The notes under the pieces are model-generated. The model saw nothing but the letters and a program-made list of their open reading frames with translations. It was not told the origin of the DNA and searched no databases. This document shows, piece by piece, positions 49,186 through 53,599 of a DNA stretch of 53,599 nt. Each line of letters opens with the position of its first letter. Positions within the stretch are counted from its first letter, which is position 1. Source of the DNA: Bacteroidales bacterium (GTDB lineage Bacteria; Bacteroidota; Bacteroidia; Bacteroidales; UBA3824); NCBI GenBank assembly GCA_017960885.1, contig JAGCYI010000224.1, positions 1 through 53,599 on the forward strand, read 5' to 3'. A program made the position numbers and the translations under genes.

Positions 49186-52100
49186 TTACTGCGCCACTAC
49201 CACCTTCTTTCCTTTGGTTTTTACGTAGTAGTCGTGGTCGTATTGGCTTTCGCAGTAGACGCCGGGGAGGTAGAACTCGCCGAGGTAGGCTGCATTGAGG
49301 CGGATACGGCAGCGGAGGGTGTGCCCGGGTTGCAGTTTGAAGAATGTGTACACACGGTCGTCGCGCTTGTCGGTGTAGCGGACGTTGTCGCCGTAGTAGG
49401 TTTGGTCGCCGTCAGAATCGTAAAACTCGTTGCTGATAACATCCAAAATCTCCCAGCCTGAGGGGAAGATGTTGGTGAGGGCGAGGTCTTCAACTGAATA
49501 TTCGCTTGTGTTGGTTATCGAGATAATTGCATCGAAATCAGTACCTTGCTTAATGCGGGCAGGGTCGATAGCGTCGTCGCCCGATTTGAACTGAACCTTG
49601 GCTGTGAGGTTCGACGACTCAGGCAATTCTGTACCGTTGGCAGGAACGCCAGTGTTGGTAAGTTCCACATACACAACGCTGTTGCCAGAGTTTTTGAACT
49701 TAACGGTCTTGGGCTGAGTGCCGTCAACGTTAAGTGCGCCGGTGTAGAATGCGCGGTTGTTGGTGGCGTTTACAGTCTTGCCGTTGTAGGTGTAACTGCA
49801 AGCGATGTCGGCAGAGGGTTTGAACTTGTTAAAGTATTGACTCAAAGCCACAAGCGAGAATGCGGCGGTCTGCGTGCTCATCCATTGGTCGGAGTTAACA
49901 TAGTCTGCAATCTGTTTTGCGGTGGCAAATGCCTTCTCCTGTTGGTTGGTTTCGCAGTAGGTCTGCAACATTATGGCGCGTTCCTTAATTGCCGAGTAGT
50001 AAGATACTGTGTATGAGAACGAACGCTCGGTTTTGAACTGTTTAGCAAGAATCTCCTTTGCGGTGCTTGCCTTGCCAGCCACAGCGTAAGCCGCAGCCAA
50101 GTGATATTTGGCGTGGTTAGAGAGGTTTGCGTTCTCTTTCAGGCGGTTCATAGCCGAAGTGAGGGGTTCGCCTGCAACGGCAAGAGCGTAAAGTCTGTAA
50201 GCCTGAATCAAGAACGATTCTGCATTAGAGGCGTACCAGTTTTGCGCTTGGTCTTTCTCAAAGTTTTTCCACTTTTTGAGCACGTCGGCATCCACGGCAA
50301 AACCTTTTTTCTGAGCCTCTACCAAGAAGTTACCGGCGTAAGAGGTTACCCAGAGGTCGGGATAATGCTCGTTTGGCCAGTAAGAGAATCCGCCCGAAGA
50401 AACCTGCTGCTTGTAGATTTTTTCGATAGCCTTCTTCACATTGTCCTCGGCGCGAGCCTTGTCGTCGGCAGAGAGGTCGGTCATATCGGCAAGGAACAAC
50501 TGCGGAAACGCCTTAGAAACAGTCTGTTCCATACATCCGTAGGGATATCCGATAAGGTATTGCAGACGGTTGCTAAAATTGAGCGGCATTATCGACGAGA
50601 TGTTCAATGCGGCGGTGTTTGTACCAGCCTTGCCAATGGGCGTGAAAGTGATTTCGGTAGTTTCGCCCGGGTTGACAGCCTTTGTGATGGTCTTGGTGGC
50701 AGGTGCGTTGGGTTCGCGAATCTCTACCACAAGGTTCATCACCGACTTGTGACTTCCCGAAGTGGCTGTTATCTCGAATGTTGCAAAACCATTTTCTGAT
50801 AGAGTTTCAAGGTCGAATGTGGGCATCTGCTCGCCTTTTTCGGTGAAGGTCAGGGTTTTGGTAGATTCCAACGCCTTCAATCCCTTGAATGTCTTGATTG
50901 AGAGGTTTACATTCTTGATAGAGTTGTCGCCGGTGAATACCGAAACGGGAAGTTTGAATTTCTCGTTTGGACCTAACACGCGGGGAGCGGTGGCAAACAC
51001 CATAAGAGGCTTGGTTACGGTAGAAGTTTTTTCAGCATTGCCGAATGCCTTGCCGTTGCCAGCCACCACCATAGTGCGCACCGAACCAAAATATTTGGGC
51101 AGTTTTACGGTGTGGGTCTTAGAGCCTCCGCTGATGGTGAAAGGTCCTAAGAAAATAGCCACAGATTGCAGGTTGTTGGCTTTCTTGGGGTTGAGCATTT
51201 GGTTCGACTCGTCGCCGCCGACACTGAAAATTCTTTCAATCTTGCCGCCGTAAGCGCCTATCACATTGTCGAATATGTCCCAAGTTTTAACTCCGAGAGC
51301 CTCACGTGCATAAAAAGCGTCCCACGGATTGGGAGTTTTGAAACGGGTGAGGTCCAAAAGACCGTCGTCAACCACTGCGAGGGTGTAGGTCATAGGCTTG
51401 TTGTCCTGTTCCGAAACGGTGATTTTTACATCTGTCTCAGCCTCCAAATTGTCGGACATTGAGATTACAGGAGTGAGTTTGGTGGCGGGATTCTCGATGT
51501 TGATGGGCAGCACGCCGTACATACGGATAGGCATATCGTTGATAGTCTGCGAATGAGGCTGAACGATTGTTACAAAGGCATATACGCCCGGTTCCATACT
51601 CTCCTTGGCGGTAAATGTGTATTGGGTTTCGCCCTTCTGAGTGTTGATCCATTCGCTCGAAATGGTTTTGGTGCCGCTTTCGATGCTTACGAGGGCACGT
51701 CCGTTTTCGGGTGTGGGAATGGTAAGTTTTACCGTTTCGCCAATGTTGTATTTAGCCTTGTCGGTGGTAAGTAGCACAGTTGTAGCACCTTGACCCTTCT
51801 GAGGATTACGTCCTCGCGATTCGGGCCAATCCATATAGAATACCCTTGTGGTGCTTACGCCGGTGTTAACATCGGTGAGTTTCACCTTGTAACGTCCCCA
51901 TTCGGGATAGTTTACGCGGATAGAGAAATTGCCTTTGCCGGTGATGAATTTGGTTTCGGTTTTTAATAAGGTGTCGTAGTTTTCTGACTGATAGTTACCG
52001 TCTTCCCACCACCAACTCCAACGCATTTTGTAAAATTTCATCTCAATTTTGTGAGCCTTTTCCAACGCCTTTCCATTAGCGTCAACCACAGCCACAGCCA

Positions 52101-53599
52101 CGGTTTGGTCGGCATCGGTTTCCACAGTGCCGTCTTTTTCGTTTTCGAGGCAAACACCCACGTAACTATCGTAAGGACGGCATTTTACAGTTACTTCATC
52201 GGTAGAGAAATTACCTCCGTTTTCAAACACGCGGGTGGTGAACACAGCCTTAAACTGCGACGGAGCGTTTTCGTTGTAATCCATATCGGGCTCAAAAGAT
52301 ACGCTTCCGTTTTGGTCGAGATTGCCCTCGTAGACAGTTGTGGGCTCGTAATCAAGTTCGTAATTATCATTATCAAAGGTGTAACCCTTCCAATTGTCGA
52401 AAGTGAGCGGCATATATTTGGCAGAATATTCCGACACCACTTTCAAACCCTTAGCCGATGCTCCGTGAAGCCAACGAGAGTTGATTGTGATACGGTTGCC
52501 CGATTTGGTGAGCGGGTCTTTGTTGAACTTAACGTCGATTTTCAGACGGTTTGGCTTAACGGTTTCGATGCGTACATTTTTCTCAAAACGAGCATCGCCG
52601 CAAGTTACCGAAGCCTCGTAGATACCTGTGCGGGCATCGGGTTGCGTAGCAAAATCTATTACATAAAAATTCTGAGGATTTTTGGTAAGAGTGCGTTTTT
52701 CGATAATCTGATAATCAGGATTTTTAACTTGGAAAACAATCGGATGTCCCTCAGGAACAGCAAATTCGGGGTCTTCTTTGATAACGCAGGTAAGGTGCAC
52801 AGTGTCGCCAGGACGCCATACGCCGCGTTCGCCATAAATGTAGCCTTTGAGACCGTCCGCCATACGAGTTCCAGAAACATCAAACCTACTGAGCGACAAC
52901 GAACTACCATCGTTGAGCGAGATATAAGCGCGGTCTTTACCGTTTTTGGCAATGGCAAAATATGCGTTTTTGATTTCAGAAAAATCAGCCTCGCCGCTCT
53001 TGTTGGTAGATTTGGTGGCAAGCACCTGCTGCTGATAGCCGTAGATTTCTACCTTTGCGCCCGAAACAGGTTTCGCACTCTTTAAATCTGTTACATAAAC
53101 CTTTACATTGTTTTTAAGGTCTTTTTTACAGATAATGCCAATGTTTGAGGCAAGAATATTTTGCGAAATATAGCGGTCGGGATTGTAGTAAGCCTTGTAG
53201 CAGGGGTCGTCTTCGTGATCCCAACGGCTACCCTCGCCACTGTTGCAATAGTCCCAATCCGACTCGTATTCATCGGGACTCCATTTAACGTCTTTGAGAG
53301 CAAGGTCTTTTTCGTCGTCAACGGGGTCAACATCGTCGCACGAATCACAAACAGCAAGATGACTTTTGCGGAAACTGATTTTTATGCTGTAAATAGCACC
53401 GCGTTCTGCCTGTATAAGTTTCGATAAATCAAGACTATAACGTTTCCACGATGAAAGATCTTCGTTGGCATTGGCAAGGTGAATGGTGCTGCGATAAACC
53501 GGCACGCCAACGCTTTTGAGGTTGTAAGTATATGTGTTATTGAGACTTCCGTTTTTAATAAATTCCAAAATATTTTGTTCCAACACCTTAACAATAGTA
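49186..53599 (-). CDS. Bacterial alpha-2-macroglobulin, C-terminal part (cut by window edge)
   Basis: At least 1470 residues, open through the right edge; the in-frame GTG at 53586 is unlikely to be the true start, and family members in Bacteroidota are about 1800-1900 aa. The visible part has macroglobulin-type beta domains, GVWRPGDTVHLTC (the family's MG-domain signature), bait-like and A2M regions, and an intact thioester site Y-G-C-M-E-Q-T (Cys codon at 50533-50535) in a helical TED domain. A C-terminal MG-like domain follows. Such proteins trap or inhibit attacking proteases in the periplasm. Extra cysteines (CDSC, WDYC, DPCY) near the visible start may form disulfides. The stop is followed by the terminator at 49141-49170. 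Usual partners such as penicillin-binding protein 1C are not in view. Confidence 0.93.
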   Translation of the reverse strand, partial: TIVKVLEQNILEFIKNGSLNNTYTYNLKSVGVPVYRSTIHLANANEDLSSWKRYSLDLSKLIQAERGAIYSIKISFRKSHLAVCDSCDDVDPVDDEKDLALKDVKWSPDEYESDWDYCNSGEGSRWDHEDDPCYKAYYNPDRYISQNILASNIGIICKKDLKNNVKVYVTDLKSAKPVSGAKVEIYGYQQQVLATKSTNKSGEADFSEIKNAYFAIAKNGKDRAYISLNDGSSLSLSRFDVSGTRMADGLKGYIYGERGVWRPGDTVHLTCVIKEDPEFAVPEGHPIVFQVKNPDYQIIEKRTLTKNPQNFYVIDFATQPDARTGIYEASVTCGDARFEKNVRIETVKPNRLKIDVKFNKDPLTKSGNRITINSRWLHGASAKGLKVVSEYSAKYMPLTFDNWKGYTFDNDNYELDYEPTTVYEGNLDQNGSVSFEPDMDYNENAPSQFKAVFTTRVFENGGNFSTDEVTVKCRPYDSYVGVCLENEKDGTVETDADQTVAVAVVDANGKALEKAHKIEMKFYKMRWSWWWEDGNYQSENYDTLLKTETKFITGKGNFSIRVNYPEWGRYKVKLTDVNTGVSTTRVFYMDWPESRGRNPQKGQGATTVLLTTDKAKYNIGETVKLTIPTPENGRALVSIESGTKTISSEWINTQKGETQYTFTAKESMEPGVYAFVTIVQPHSQTINDMPIRMYGVLPINIENPATKLTPVISMSDNLEAETDVKITVSEQDNKPMTYTLAVVDDGLLDLTRFKTPNPWDAFYAREALGVKTWDIFDNVIGAYGGKIERIFSVGGDESNQMLNPKKANNLQSVAIFLGPFTISGGSKTHTVKLPKYFGSVRTMVVAGNGKAFGNAEKTSTVTKPLMVFATAPRVLGPNEKFKLPVSVFTGDNSIKNVNLSIKTFKGLKALESTKTLTFTEKGEQMPTFDLETLSENGFATFEITATSGSHKSVMNLVVEIREPNAPATKTITKAVNPGETTEITFTPIGKAGTNTAALNISSIMPLNFSNRLQYLIGYPYGCMEQTVSKAFPQLFLADMTDLSADDKARAEDNVKKAIEKIYKQQVSSGGFSYWPNEHYPDLWVTSYAGNFLVEAQKKGFAVDADVLKKWKNFEKDQAQNWYASNAESFLIQAYRLYALAVAGEPLTSAMNRLKENANLSNHAKYHLAAAYAVAGKASTAKEILAKQFKTERSFSYTVSYYSAIKERAIMLQTYCETNQQEKAFATAKQIADYVNSDQWMSTQTAAFSLVALSQYFNKFKPSADIACSYTYNGKTVNATNNRAFYTGALNVDGTQPKTVKFKNSGNSVVYVELTNTGVPANGTELPESSNLTAKVQFKSGDDAIDPARIKQGTDFDAIISITNTSEYSVEDLALTNIFPSGWEILDVISNEFYDSDGDQTYYGDNVRYTDKRDDRVYTFFKLQPGHTLRCRIRLNAAYLGEFYLPGVYCESQYDHDYYVKTKGKKVVVAQ

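Overview
The window looks like a chromosomal segment of a Bacteroidota bacterium, order Bacteroidales. The grounds are a SusC/SusD pair, a hybrid two-component-type AraC regulator, a DUF5103 (type IX secretion plug) protein, a Porin_10-like protein, thioredoxin-fold lipid/periplasmic proteins with DUF4369/DUF5106-like N-termini, a bacterial alpha-2-macroglobulin, and several promoters of the Bacteroidales type (TTTG, 19-21 bp, TAnnTTTG). No species can be named from sequence alone.

Region 1 (1-13133, all + strand) is a compact defence-type island cut by the left edge. In order: the C-terminus of a DUF4007-like protein, a 1070-aa P-loop ATPase, a DndC/PAPS-reductase-like protein with four candidate Fe-S cysteines, an HNH nuclease, a methyltransferase-HIT fusion, an AT-rich second P-loop ATPase, a PLD-nuclease/DEAH helicase, a 78-aa protein, an SMC/DndD-like ATPase with a CxxC hook, and a 190-aa protein, then a strong terminator. 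I read it as a candidate sulfur-based (phosphorothioate-like) DNA modification and restriction system that is not a canonical Dnd, Ssp or BREX operon: no DndB, DndE, PglZ or cysteine desulfurase is visible. The AT-rich ATPase sits exactly where the helicase 5' end should be. The helicase has lost its start codon and has a frameshifted N-terminal remnant, which suggests insertion or recombination.

Region 2 (13206-19903) holds an unrecognised membrane protein (-), two tandem thioredoxin-fold proteins with CxxC sites, a DJ-1 family protein, apt, and a di-haem cytochrome c peroxidase lipoprotein, the last five on + with small gaps. Region 3 (20074-27230) is a membrane-anchored regulator whose kinase, ATP-binding and phosphoacceptor residues are all altered, then a 460-bp leader, then a SusC/SusD glycan-uptake pair with a terminator.

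Region 4 (27229-31570, -) is a tight five-gene operon: lgt, an inositol-monophosphatase-family gene, two family-2 glycosyltransferases and 5-formyl-THF cyclo-ligase. Region 5 (31674-38739) has an FHA protein, a thioredoxin-fold protein without catalytic cysteines, a TrkH/TrkA potassium uptake pair, DUF5103 (-) and pdxB. Region 6 (38927-49170) has a porin (-), tRNA-His, and a three-gene envelope cluster: a SPOR-repeat protein and two flotillin-like proteins expanded by 32-residue repeats. It then has three near-identical tandem tRNA-Val genes (-) and a GH114/TM1410-like lipoprotein. The right edge (49186-53599, -) is a truncated thioester-containing alpha-2-macroglobulin.

Functional assignments come from motifs and remembered family features only; no database search was run.
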